Shown in pieces: positions 25,555-33,485 of a DNA stretch of 64,000 bases. The translations under genes and the position numbers were made by a program. Each line of letters opens with the position of its first letter. Within the stretch, counting starts at the first letter, position 1. The stretch comes from Tepidanaerobacter syntrophicus (GTDB lineage: Bacteria > Bacillota > Thermosediminibacteria > Thermosediminibacterales > Tepidanaerobacteraceae), in the NCBI RefSeq assembly GCF_001485475.2, contig NZ_DF977003.1:186001-250000 (forward strand), read 5' to 3'. Below the pieces are notes generated by a model, which was not told the origin of the DNA, did not search any database, and saw only the letters and a program-made list of their open reading frames with translations.

Positions 25555-26718
25555 ATGGAAAGACTTTATTTAATAAGTTTTGGAGAGATTGCTTTAAAAG
25601 GCGAGAATAGGCCATTTTTTGAAAGAATGCTGACTCAAAGAATTAAACAGGTTATTATGCCTTACGACAAGAATGTGCAGTTAAAAAATGTCCATGGCAG
25701 AATTTATTGCTTTACGCAAGCACCGAAAGAAAAAGTGGCAGAAGCCTTAAAAAAAGTTTTTGGTATAGTTTATATATGCCCTGCCGTAAGCTGCGAAAAC
25801 AACATTGAAGATATAAAAAATACCGCTCTTGAGGTAATCAAAGAACAAGACTATTACGGCAAGACTTTTAAGGTTGAAACCAGGCGGCCCAATAAATCGT
25901 TTCCCCTTAAATCTCCCGAGGTAAATGCACAGGTCGGTGCTTACATTCTAAGTAATATAGAAGGACTTAAAGTAAATGTCCATGATCCTGATATAAGACT
26001 TGATATCGAGATACGAGAAAAAACGTTTATTTACTCTGAGAAGATTCCCGGACCGGGAGGACTTCCTATAGGATGCACCGGGAAAGCCATATCCCTTCTT
26101 TCCGGCGGTATAGACAGTCCTGTTGCAACATATATGATAATGAAGCGAGGCGTGGAAATAGAACCTATATATTTTCACAGTTTTCCGTTTACCACTGATA
26201 GAGCGAAGGAAAAGGTAATCGATCTTTGCAAAGTGCTTGCCGGTTATTCGGGTAAAATACGGCTTCATGTTGTGAATTTTACAGAAGCGCTGAAAGAAAT
26301 CGGGAAGAATACACCTGAAGAATTTTTGACAATCATGATGAGGCGTATGATGGTCCGAGTAGCTGACAAAATCGCAGAAGAACGCGGAGCCAAAGCATTG
26401 GTTACAGGGGAAAGCCTTGGACAAGTAGCAAGTCAAACCATGGAAGCAATTGCTGCAACCAACGAAGTGGCTTCAATGCCGATTTTTCGCCCACTAATAG
26501 GGTTTGATAAAATCGAGATAATGGATATTGCAAGAAAAATCGGCACATATGATATTTCAATAGAGCCATATGCAGACTGCTGTTCGGTGTTTGTACCTAA
26601 GCATCCAAAAATACGTCCGGCTATTTGCGAAGTCCATAAAGCCGAAGAGGATATTGATGTGGAAAAGCTTGTCAGTATGTGTATTGAAGGTATTGAAATA
26701 TTTGATGTTACTCCATAA
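25555..26718 (+). CDS. thiI: tRNA 4-thiouridine synthase ThiI
   Basis: 387 residues: N-terminal ferredoxin-like and THUMP domains (about 1-165), then an adenylation PP-loop SLLSGGIDSPVA near 180-190. No C-terminal rhodanese domain, as in Bacillus and other short ThiI proteins, so sulfur must come directly from the adjacent desulfurase. It activates U8 of tRNA with ATP and installs sulfur, giving s4U; it may also serve thiazole synthesis. Confidence 0.95.
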   Translation: MERLYLISFGEIALKGENRPFFERMLTQRIKQVIMPYDKNVQLKNVHGRIYCFTQAPKEKVAEALKKVFGIVYICPAVSCENNIEDIKNTALEVIKEQDYYGKTFKVETRRPNKSFPLKSPEVNAQVGAYILSNIEGLKVNVHDPDIRLDIEIREKTFIYSEKIPGPGGLPIGCTGKAISLLSGGIDSPVATYMIMKRGVEIEPIYFHSFPFTTDRAKEKVIDLCKVLAGYSGKIRLHVVNFTEALKEIGKNTPEEFLTIMMRRMMVRVADKIAEERGAKALVTGESLGQVASQTMEAIAATNEVASMPIFRPLIGFDKIEIMDIARKIGTYDISIEPYADCCSVFVPKHPKIRPAICEVHKAEEDIDVEKLVSMCIEGIEIFDVTP

Positions 26719-26833
26719 ATGAATTAGATTTAATTCCAATTGTTATAAATAATTTCTAATAATTAAAAATGCTGCAAGCCTTATAAAAGCGGCTATTTAT
26801 CTACGCTTACTTAAAAATTGCTAAATACCATTT

Positions 26834-26860
26834 TTGCTTTGCAATATTATGCTTTATAAT
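26834..26860 (+). promoter_or_regulatory. Promoter of the flavin oxidoreductase operon
   Basis: TATAAT at 26855-26860 with TTGCTT at 26834-26839 (15-bp spacer, weak). Start predicted near 26867, giving a leader of about 200 nt. Confidence 0.5.
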
Positions 26861-26870
26861 ATTTATAAAT

Positions 26871-26982
26871 AAAGCCTGCAATGAAATTTTGCCCGATAGT
26901 TAAACCGGCTCTGCTGCAGGCTTTTAGACTATAATTTCCGATGGCTTGGAAGGCATAGTTCTTGCATTGTAATTTAATTACA
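26871..26982 (+). promoter_or_regulatory. Structured 5' leader with three hairpins, possible cis-regulatory RNA
   Basis: Hairpin 1: AAAGCCTGCA (26871-26880) pairs perfectly with TGCAGGCTTT (26915-26924), enclosing 34 nt, followed by a TTTT end: terminator-like. Hairpin 2: ACTAT (26928-26932) with ATAGT (26955-26959), enclosing TTCC/GGAA. Hairpin 3: TGTAAT (26968-26973) with ATTACA (26977-26982). It precedes the flavin/Fe-S operon. I match it to no known riboswitch class. Hairpin 1 could equally be the thiI terminator, although the promoter-like site lies before it. Confidence 0.45.
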
Positions 26983-27065
26983 TAACAGTTTATTTAAGCA
27001 AAATGGTCAGATATTTTAAACTAATGCCTAAAATGTTATTTGAAACAAGAATTGGAGGGAGAAAA

Positions 27066-27386
27066 TTGCGCGTAATACATCATCCTATATTAGGAGATGA
27101 AACCAGGCAGTTTAATGCCAAAATAACAGTAGACGGAAAAGAAATCCCGGCAATAGAAGGCGAGCCCATTGCCGCAGCTCTTTTGGCGGCAGGAATAAAA
27201 AAGTTTAGAGAAACACAAAAATACCATAAACCTAGGGGCATATTTTGCGCTATTGGAAGATGCACAGATTGTGTAATGACTGTGGACGGTGTTCCGAACG
27301 TCAGGACATGTGTAACGCCTGTTAGAGATGGAATGATCATAAATACACAAAAGGGTTTGGGAAAATGGGGTGATCAGCAATCATGA
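27066..27386 (+). CDS. [2Fe-2S] ferredoxin-like subunit (HcnA/SoxA N-terminal type)
   Basis: 106 residues from TTG 27066, which lies 7 nt after GGAGG (27054-27058); the frame is open back to 27003 but without a ribosome site. The motif CAIGRCTDC plus a later Cys (VRTC) binds a plant-type [2Fe-2S] cluster. Such proteins are the small subunit of sarcosine-oxidase, hydrogen-cyanide-synthase and hydroxyproline or opine dehydrogenase-like complexes. Overlaps the next gene by 4 nt (ATGA), so the subunits are made together. Confidence 0.88.
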   Translation: MRVIHHPILGDETRQFNAKITVDGKEIPAIEGEPIAAALLAAGIKKFRETQKYHKPRGIFCAIGRCTDCVMTVDGVPNVRTCVTPVRDGMIINTQKGLGKWGDQQS

Positions 27387-28477
27387 AGAGAGCAGATATA
27401 GCTGTAATAGGAGCAGGTCCTGCAGGTCTTTCATGTGCTGTGGAGGCTGCAAAAGCCGGCGCGAAAGTTGTTGTTTTAGATGAAAATTTAAAGCCGGGCG
27501 GACAGCTTTTTAAACAAATCCATAAATTTTTTGGATCGCGGGAGCACAGGGCAGGTACCAGAGGATTTCGAATAGGGCAGCAGCTTTTGGAAGAAACTGA
27601 AAAACTTGGTGTTGAAGTTGTGCTGGATGCGGCAGTTTACGGTATATATGAAGACCGCCTTATAGCTTACATTACAAATGGTAAAGATCATACATTGAAA
27701 GCAGAGAAAATTGTTCTTGCAACCGGAGCTTCCGAAAATGCCCTAGCTTTTCCGGGATGCACATTACCAGGCGTAATGGGAGCAGGAGCGGCACAAACCA
27801 TGATTAATGTAAATAGGGTTTTGCCCGGAGAAAAGATAATTATGGTAGGCTCCGGCAATGTAGGTCTTATAGTTTCATATCAGCTAATGCAAGCAGGAGC
27901 CGATGTTGTAGCACTTATAGAAGCAGCCCCGAAAATAGGGGGATATGGCGTGCATGCATCCAAAATCAGAAGAGCCGGTGTTCCGATATATGTTTCTACG
28001 ACGATTAAAGAAATAATTGGAGAAGAAAAAGTCGAAGAAGTTGTAACTATCGAACTTGATAGAAACTGGCAGCAAATTCCAGGTACTGAAAAAAGCTTTG
28101 AAGCTGATACGGTATGTCTTGCGGTAGGCCTTTCTCCACTAACGGAACTTGCATGGATGGCGGGATGCGAATTTGTTTATATACCTCCATTAGGCGGCCA
28201 AGTTCCAATTCACGACAGGAATATGGAAACAACGCTTGAAGGAGTTTATGTGGCCGGTGATATCACAGGAGTGGAAGAAGCATCTTCGGCCATGGAGGAA
28301 GGACGGCTTGCAGGTGTGGCATGTGCGGAAAGTTTGGGATATTATGATAAAATAAAAGCCCTTGAGCTAAAGAACGAAATCTGGAATAGACTGGACGCAC
28401 TGCGAACCGGGCCGTTTGGTGAAGGAAGATTTCAGGCAAAACTAAAGCAGGTAAACGCAAGGGGGCAATTAGTATGA
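27383..28477 (+). CDS. FAD/NAD(P)-binding oxidoreductase subunit (HcnB-like)
   Basis: 364 residues. Two dinucleotide folds: FAD site VIGAGPAGLSCAVEAAKAGAKV at the N-terminus (GxGxxG) and a second, MVGSGNVGLIV near 153-163, with a closing GVYVAGDITG typical of pyridine nucleotide-disulfide oxidoreductases. It corresponds to the middle part of sarcosine oxidase alpha or HcnB and passes electrons between the substrate-oxidising subunit and Fe-S proteins. ATGA overlaps on both sides. Confidence 0.88.
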   Translation: MKRADIAVIGAGPAGLSCAVEAAKAGAKVVVLDENLKPGGQLFKQIHKFFGSREHRAGTRGFRIGQQLLEETEKLGVEVVLDAAVYGIYEDRLIAYITNGKDHTLKAEKIVLATGASENALAFPGCTLPGVMGAGAAQTMINVNRVLPGEKIIMVGSGNVGLIVSYQLMQAGADVVALIEAAPKIGGYGVHASKIRRAGVPIYVSTTIKEIIGEEKVEEVVTIELDRNWQQIPGTEKSFEADTVCLAVGLSPLTELAWMAGCEFVYIPPLGGQVPIHDRNMETTLEGVYVAGDITGVEEASSAMEEGRLAGVACAESLGYYDKIKALELKNEIWNRLDALRTGPFGEGRFQAKLKQVNARGQLV

Positions 28478-28989
28478 CAGAGCAGCAAGGTATAATATAT
28501 CAAGGATTTCCGTCCAAAGAAGAGCTTTTAAAGATTCCCGGCGTTCCGTCTAAAGAACGAATCAAAAAAGGACCGGTAGCATGTATAGAGTGTGTGCAGG
28601 AAATACCTTGCAATCCATGTGAGGAAGCATGCCCTTATGGTGCCATAAGCGTAGGAAAACCTATAACGAATTTGCCGGTGCTTGATGAAGAAAAATGCAT
28701 TGGATGTGGAACCTGCATAGCTGCATGTCCGGGTCTTGCAATATTCGTTGTGAGTGTTTCGGGAGAAAAGGCAGAAGTTAGCTTTCCTTTTGAATATTAC
28801 CCTTTGCCTAATAAAGGAGACGAAGTTTGGTGTGTTGACAGGGCAGGAAAACAAGTAACCCGCGGTAAAGTGCTTCGAATAATAAAATCTCCCAAATATG
28901 ACGCTACTGCGGTTATAACGGTGGAGATACCTGCCGAATATCTAGATGATGTTCGCAGCATTAAACGTTTAGAAAGAGGGAATAAATGA
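28474..28989 (+). CDS. 4Fe-4S ferredoxin-type protein
   Basis: 171 residues with cysteine groups CIECVQEIPCNPCEEACP and CIGCGTCIAACP, the second a classic CxxCxxCxxxCP cluster. The C-terminal half (about 95-171) is a beta-rich extension. It is an electron carrier of the HcnABC-like complex, a subunit found in Clostridial versions of these operons. Overlaps neighbours by 4 nt on each side. Confidence 0.88.
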   Translation: MTEQQGIIYQGFPSKEELLKIPGVPSKERIKKGPVACIECVQEIPCNPCEEACPYGAISVGKPITNLPVLDEEKCIGCGTCIAACPGLAIFVVSVSGEKAEVSFPFEYYPLPNKGDEVWCVDRAGKQVTRGKVLRIIKSPKYDATAVITVEIPAEYLDDVRSIKRLERGNK

Positions 28990-29252
28990 TGAATGATGAA
29001 TTTATTTGTCGTTGTGAAGAAGTAAAAAGAGAGGAAATAGAAAAGGCCATCGAAGATGGAGCGACTACTTTAGCAGGAGTTAAACGCAGAACCCGTGTAT
29101 GTATGGGCCTGTGCCAAGGCAGAACGTGCCAGCGCTTAGTTACTCAAATGCTTTCAAAAGTTGAAGATCCGGCCCAAATAAAACCGCCTACTTCAAGACC
29201 CCCTGTACGTGCGATTAAAATCGGCGAAATTGTGGAGGGAGAAGACGAGTGA
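28986..29252 (+). CDS. BFD-like [2Fe-2S]-binding protein
   Basis: 88 residues: CRCEEV at the N-terminus and RVCMGLCQGRTC, giving the four-cysteine pattern of bacterioferritin-associated ferredoxin (BFD)-like domains, which in large amino acid oxidoreductases such as sarcosine oxidase alpha and HcnB bind a [2Fe-2S] cluster. Here the domain is a separate gene. Overlaps neighbours by 4 nt. Confidence 0.87.
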   Translation: MMNDEFICRCEEVKREEIEKAIEDGATTLAGVKRRTRVCMGLCQGRTCQRLVTQMLSKVEDPAQIKPPTSRPPVRAIKIGEIVEGEDE

Positions 29253-30445
29253 AAAAAAGTGCTGACGTAGTCGTTATAGGCGGTGGCGTCATAGGCAATT
29301 CGATAACATATCATTTAGCAAAGAAAGGCCTAAAGGTTATTTTATTGGAAAAAGATGACTTAGCCTCCGGCTCTTCAGGGGCATGTGATATCGATATAAT
29401 ACTTCAATCTAAAAACCCGGGTATTCATCTTCAACTTGCGATAGAAAGTGCAAAAATGTATAAACCTCTTGCAGAAGAACTTGGTTCGGAAATTGAGTAT
29501 GAAGCTTGCGGAGGCATGATTTTAATAGAAAATGATGAACAGATGAATATAATGAGGGATTTTGCAAGGCGCCAAAAAGAAGTCGGTCTTTCGGTAAAAC
29601 TTTTAGACTTAAAAGAAGCATTGGAGATTCAACCGGGACTGTCGCCGCATTTATTAGGAGCTACATATAGTCCTGATGATGCTCATGTTAATCCCATGAA
29701 ACTATGTTTTGCATTCGCAAAGGCATCCAAAAAGCTGGGTGCCGAAATAATGCTGAATGCCCCGGCGCTGGATATAAAACTAGAAAAAAACAAAGTAAGG
29801 TCAATAATTACACCAAAAGGTGAAATAGAAACGGATACAGTTGTAAATGCAGCAGGAGTATATGCTCCGTTTATCGGTGAACTGGTAGGAATTTCTCTGC
29901 CGATAAAACCCAGGAGGGGGCAGATAGTTGTAACAGAGCCTGTTCCGAAGCTTGTTATGCATGATGTGCTTTGCGCAAAATATATTGTTGCAAAATACAA
30001 TCCCAAAATACTCGAAGAATCCAATGATCCTGCAACACGTCTCGGAGTGGGACTATCCCTTAGCCAGACACATGACGGCCAAATATTAATAGGAGCTACC
30101 AGAGAGTTTGTAGGGTATGACAAACGTACAACACATGAAGCGCTAAAAGCAGTTTTAAAAAATGCCACACGTCTCGTGCCTGCCTTAAAAAATATTCATA
30201 CAATAAGATCTTTTGCCGGCTTAAGGCCGTATACTTCCGATGGTTTGCCGTTATTAGGGCCAATAGAAGATATAAAAGGATTTTTTGTTGCCGCAGGGCA
30301 CGAAGGAGATGGAATAGCACTTTCCCCTGTTACGGGAAGAATTGTAGCTGATCTTATTACAGAAGGTAAGACATTTATAGATGTAAGCAAATTAAGCCCT
30401 GAAAGATTTGGCTCCTTAAAAAAGAATGAAAACGAAGTTATATAA
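29249..30445 (+). CDS. FAD-dependent oxidoreductase, DAO family (HcnC-like)
   Basis: 398 residues of the D-amino acid oxidase/glycine oxidase fold: VVVIGGGVIGNSITYHLAKKGLKVILLEK at the N-terminus (in GGGVIG), AGVYAPFIGELVG in the middle and AGHEGDGIALSPVTGRIVADLI at the end. This is probably the substrate-oxidising subunit, acting on an amino or imino acid; electrons then leave through the Fe-S and FAD subunits encoded just upstream rather than to oxygen. The following racemase-family gene suggests a substrate that must change chirality first. Exact substrate unresolved. Confidence 0.87.
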   Translation: MKKSADVVVIGGGVIGNSITYHLAKKGLKVILLEKDDLASGSSGACDIDIILQSKNPGIHLQLAIESAKMYKPLAEELGSEIEYEACGGMILIENDEQMNIMRDFARRQKEVGLSVKLLDLKEALEIQPGLSPHLLGATYSPDDAHVNPMKLCFAFAKASKKLGAEIMLNAPALDIKLEKNKVRSIITPKGEIETDTVVNAAGVYAPFIGELVGISLPIKPRRGQIVVTEPVPKLVMHDVLCAKYIVAKYNPKILEESNDPATRLGVGLSLSQTHDGQILIGATREFVGYDKRTTHEALKAVLKNATRLVPALKNIHTIRSFAGLRPYTSDGLPLLGPIEDIKGFFVAAGHEGDGIALSPVTGRIVADLITEGKTFIDVSKLSPERFGSLKKNENEVI

Positions 30446-30489
30446 ATACAAAAAGCATCCTTAAATTTTGTCAAGGAGGGAGTTGCGGC

Positions 30490-31191
30490 ATGATCGTAAA
30501 AGGGGGCAGAACCAATTACGGTGAGGTTATAGGAATATTAATGCTTGATACTAAATTTCCCAGAATTTATGGAGACATAGGAAATGCCGGTACATTTAGT
30601 TTTCCGGTAAAATACAAAAAGGTTGCAGGCGCTACATCACAAAGAGTTGTTAGAGAAGCCGATCCGACTCTTATACAGCCTTTTATCGAAGCTGCGCAGG
30701 AGCTTGAAAAAGAAGGTGTTGCGGCAATCACAACGAGCTGCGGCTTTCTAGCTATTTTCCAGGAACTTTTAGCAGATGCAGTCAATATTCCGGTTTTTGC
30801 TTCCAGCTTGCTTCAGGTGCCTTTAGCACATCGTATGCTAAAAAAAGGACAAAAAGTTGGCATAATGACCGCTAGTAAACCCCACCTTACAAAACTTCAT
30901 TTTCAAGGCGTTGGTGCCGATAATATTCCTGTAGTAATTTATGGAATGGAAAGCCAAGAGGAGTTTCCTAAAGTTTTCTTAGACCAAAAAGAAACCCTCG
31001 ATGTGTCGAAAGTTGAAGAAGAAATGACAGAAGTTGCAAAAACCATGGTAAGCGAGAATCCTGATATAGGTGCAATAGTTTTTGAATGTACTAATATGCC
31101 TCCATTTAGAAAATCGGTGCAAGATGCAGTAAATTTGCCCGTGTTTGATATAGTGACATTAACTAATTATGTCTATAATTCATTAAAATGA
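30490..31191 (+). CDS. Aspartate/glutamate racemase family protein
   Basis: 233 residues. Two candidate catalytic cysteines lie in TTSCGF and ECTNMPPF, as expected for cofactor-independent Asp/Glu/hydantoin racemases. GGAGGG precedes ATG 30490, 44 nt after the DAO gene, and a terminator follows, so it is the last gene of the operon. Probable role: convert one enantiomer of the amino acid into the form oxidised by the HcnABC-like complex. Decarboxylase or isomerase activities also exist in this superfamily. Confidence 0.82.
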   Translation: MIVKGGRTNYGEVIGILMLDTKFPRIYGDIGNAGTFSFPVKYKKVAGATSQRVVREADPTLIQPFIEAAQELEKEGVAAITTSCGFLAIFQELLADAVNIPVFASSLLQVPLAHRMLKKGQKVGIMTASKPHLTKLHFQGVGADNIPVVIYGMESQEEFPKVFLDQKETLDVSKVEEEMTEVAKTMVSENPDIGAIVFECTNMPPFRKSVQDAVNLPVFDIVTLTNYVYNSLK

Positions 31192-31209
31192 ATAATAAAA
31201 AAGCAGTTA

Positions 31210-31238
31210 ATAGCCGGCGTCTAGGACGCCGGCTATTT
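31210..31238 (+). terminator. Terminator of the oxidoreductase-racemase operon
   Basis: ATAGCCGGCGTC (31210-31221) and GACGCCGGCTAT (31225-31236) form a perfect 12-bp stem with a 3-nt loop, followed by a short TT tract. Confidence 0.75.
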
Positions 31239-31326
31239 GATATGAGATAGACTATCTTGATTTGCAAAAAAATTATAAAAAGAAGCAGGACTTTTCGATT
31301 TTATAGCGAATATAAAATATAAAAAG

Positions 31327-31351
31327 ATACTTAATTAATTTAAATAAGTAT
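31327..31351 (+). promoter_or_regulatory. Inverted repeat before the ROK gene, candidate operator
   Basis: ATACTTA (31327-31333) and TAAGTAT (31345-31351), flanked by A5 and T6, centred 33 bp before the ROK start. ROK repressors bind AT-rich inverted repeats, so autoregulation is plausible. Binding is inferred. Confidence 0.45.
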
Positions 31352-31371
31352 TTTTTAAAAAGGTGATGCAT

Positions 31372-32622
31372 TTGACAAAAGAACCTATAAATAGTAAATA
31401 CATTAAAAAACTCAACAGAATGACAGTAATAAACACAATAAAAAAGCATGAACCTGTATCAAGACAACAACTAGCAGAATTTACAGGGCTTACTCCGCCT
31501 GCAATAAGCGGTATAGTGCGTGAGTTACTTGAAGCGGGATTAGTAAGAGAAGTAGGACTGGATAAATCCAACGGAGGCCGCCGACCCGTCAATCTATGTC
31601 TTAATCCTGAAGCAGGGTATGTTATAGGTATTGAAGTTACCAGGTTTGAGTCACTTATAGGAATTGCAGACTTAAAAAACGATCCTACCGATTTTAGAAT
31701 AGCTAAGATTGATATGACAGATCCCAAAAAAGGGATAAAACTCTTAGCGGACGCGGTAGAGCAAATCATGAGCGAAGAAAAATACCTTAAAAAAGCATTC
31801 CTCGGAATTGGCGTAGCATTTCCGGGACTATTAAATGTTCGCGAAGGAAGTGTAAAACGTTCTATCAATTTAGGTAAGGCATGGGATAGTTTTAACGTTA
31901 AGGAATTTTTAGAAAGCGAACTGGAGCTGCCAATATTTATTGAAAACAACTCTAATACATCGGTTCTTGCTGAGCGCTGGTTCGGCGGAGGCAAGGGATG
32001 CAAAGACTTGGTGTATATAAACCTTGGTGAAGGAATAAGCGCCGGGATAATCTTAAACGATAGAATATTACAAGGCGCCAGAGGTTATGCCGGTGAAATT
32101 GGTCATATGTCAATTCAAGAAGGGGGTCCTTTGTGCAATTGTGGTAACAGGGGATGTTTAGAGAGCATATGCGGCATTCCTGCTATTATTAGGCAAGCTA
32201 AAGCTGAGCTGCCTAATATTGCAGAAAGCGATCCTTTAAAAAAAGCTTGGCTGGAAAATGGAGAGATTTCGATTGCTGATATTATTGAATCTGCAAATAT
32301 TCCAGATTCTTACTCGTGGAAACTTTTACGACAGATGTCGATATATATAGGAAAAGCAATAGCGAATGTAATAAATTTTTACAATCCTGAGCTGGTATTT
32401 ATAGGCGGAAAAATGTCTGTGATTGGCGACTATTTTATGGATATAATTAGAAAAACAGCTAATACCCATGCATTTCCCGAAATAGCTCTTTCTACCGAAA
32501 TTAAAGTTTCTGAGCTTAAAGAAAAATCTGGAGTAGTTGGTGCTTGCGCACTGGCGCTAAAACATTTATTTAAAACAGACTCGGATATGTTAGAAGATGT
32601 TAGGCAAATAATGAATGCTTAA
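31372..32622 (+). CDS. ROK family transcriptional regulator of the hexuronate cluster
   Basis: 416 residues from TTG 31372, 4-9 nt after AAGGTGATG. N-terminal winged helix (PVSRQQLAEFTGLTPPAISGIVRELLEAGL), NGGRRP linker, then the ROK kinase-like domain with zinc motif CNCGNRGCLES. Such regulators respond to sugars. The next genes, 16 nt downstream, degrade hexuronates, so this is probably their repressor with a uronate as inducer. The GTG at 31363 is unlikely because it lies inside the ribosome site. Confidence 0.88.
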   Translation: MTKEPINSKYIKKLNRMTVINTIKKHEPVSRQQLAEFTGLTPPAISGIVRELLEAGLVREVGLDKSNGGRRPVNLCLNPEAGYVIGIEVTRFESLIGIADLKNDPTDFRIAKIDMTDPKKGIKLLADAVEQIMSEEKYLKKAFLGIGVAFPGLLNVREGSVKRSINLGKAWDSFNVKEFLESELELPIFIENNSNTSVLAERWFGGGKGCKDLVYINLGEGISAGIILNDRILQGARGYAGEIGHMSIQEGGPLCNCGNRGCLESICGIPAIIRQAKAELPNIAESDPLKKAWLENGEISIADIIESANIPDSYSWKLLRQMSIYIGKAIANVINFYNPELVFIGGKMSVIGDYFMDIIRKTANTHAFPEIALSTEIKVSELKEKSGVVGACALALKHLFKTDSDMLEDVRQIMNA

Positions 32623-32638
32623 AACGGAGGTTTTAAAT

Positions 32639-33457
32639 ATGGAATATTTATATCCAAGCAAGGAAGTAAAAGGCTATAGCCAAGTTGTAAAAGCAGGAAA
32701 GGATATGGAATTTTGCGGGTTGGGTTTGCTGAAATTAAACGCAAACGAAGTATGCAGCTTAAAAACAAACGATGAAGAAGCGGCATTGGTTATTTTATCA
32801 GGAAAATGCAATGTAGTCGTAAATGGAAAAGAATTTATAGGTCTTGGAGAAAGAAAGGATGTATTTTCAGGTAACCCTGCATCAGTTTATATACCCATTC
32901 AAAGTTCTTTTAAAGTGGAAGAAGCTCAGGGATTTGTCTTAGAAGCTGCAGTGGTTTCTGCTAAGGCTGAGAAAAAGTTTGAACCTTTTGTGGTAATGCC
33001 AAAAGAAGTAGTATGCGATCATCGTGGTATCTTAAACTACCAGCGAGATGTTAGAGATATTATTGTAGCAAACGGCGAAGGAAAAGTTCATCGTATAGTA
33101 GTTGGCGAGACTATATCATGCCCCGGACAATGGTCTAGCTATCCCTCTCATAAACACGATGATTATAATCCTCCCTATGAAGCTAAAATGGAAGAAGTTT
33201 ACTATTTTAAGATAAAACCCGAAGAGGGTTTTGGAGTTCAAGTAATGTATAACGATGATTTATCGCTAAGAAAAGCATATATGCTAAAAGATGGAGATGC
33301 AGTTATAATACCTGAAGGTTATCATCCTGTTGCAGCAGCTCCAGGATTTCAGGTGTATTATTTGTGGGTAATGGCAGGAGACTACGGAAGAAAGCTTGTT
33401 CCGAAAGATGATCCTAAATTGGCTTGGCTCAGCAATGTAGCTCCATTGCTAAAATAA
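32639..33457 (+). CDS. IolB-family isomerase in a hexuronate cluster
   Basis: 272 residues from ATG 32639 (9 nt after GGAGG). Bicupin fold with SSYPSHKHDD and EEVYYFK carrying histidine and glutamate metal ligands, PEGYHP and YYLWVMAGD, matching IolB (5-deoxy-glucuronate isomerase of myo-inositol breakdown). No other iol genes are present; neighbours are a ROK regulator, uxaB and uxaA. The expected uronate isomerase UxaC is missing, so this protein may isomerise galacturonate or glucuronate instead. That role is inference; the family is secure. Confidence 0.82.
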   Translation: MEYLYPSKEVKGYSQVVKAGKDMEFCGLGLLKLNANEVCSLKTNDEEAALVILSGKCNVVVNGKEFIGLGERKDVFSGNPASVYIPIQSSFKVEEAQGFVLEAAVVSAKAEKKFEPFVVMPKEVVCDHRGILNYQRDVRDIIVANGEGKVHRIVVGETISCPGQWSSYPSHKHDDYNPPYEAKMEEVYYFKIKPEEGFGVQVMYNDDLSLRKAYMLKDGDAVIIPEGYHPVAAAPGFQVYYLWVMAGDYGRKLVPKDDPKLAWLSNVAPLLK

Positions 33458-33485
33458 ATTAGTCTTAAAGGAGGCATGACTTATT

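Noticed and set aside
27003-27065. N-terminal extension of the [2Fe-2S] subunit
   Set aside because: No ribosome site before 27003, and the strong GGAGG at 27054 would lie inside the coding region.
31335-32003. 222-codon open frame antisense to the ROK regulator
   Set aside because: Low-complexity shadow translation; the + strand has winged-helix and ROK zinc motifs.
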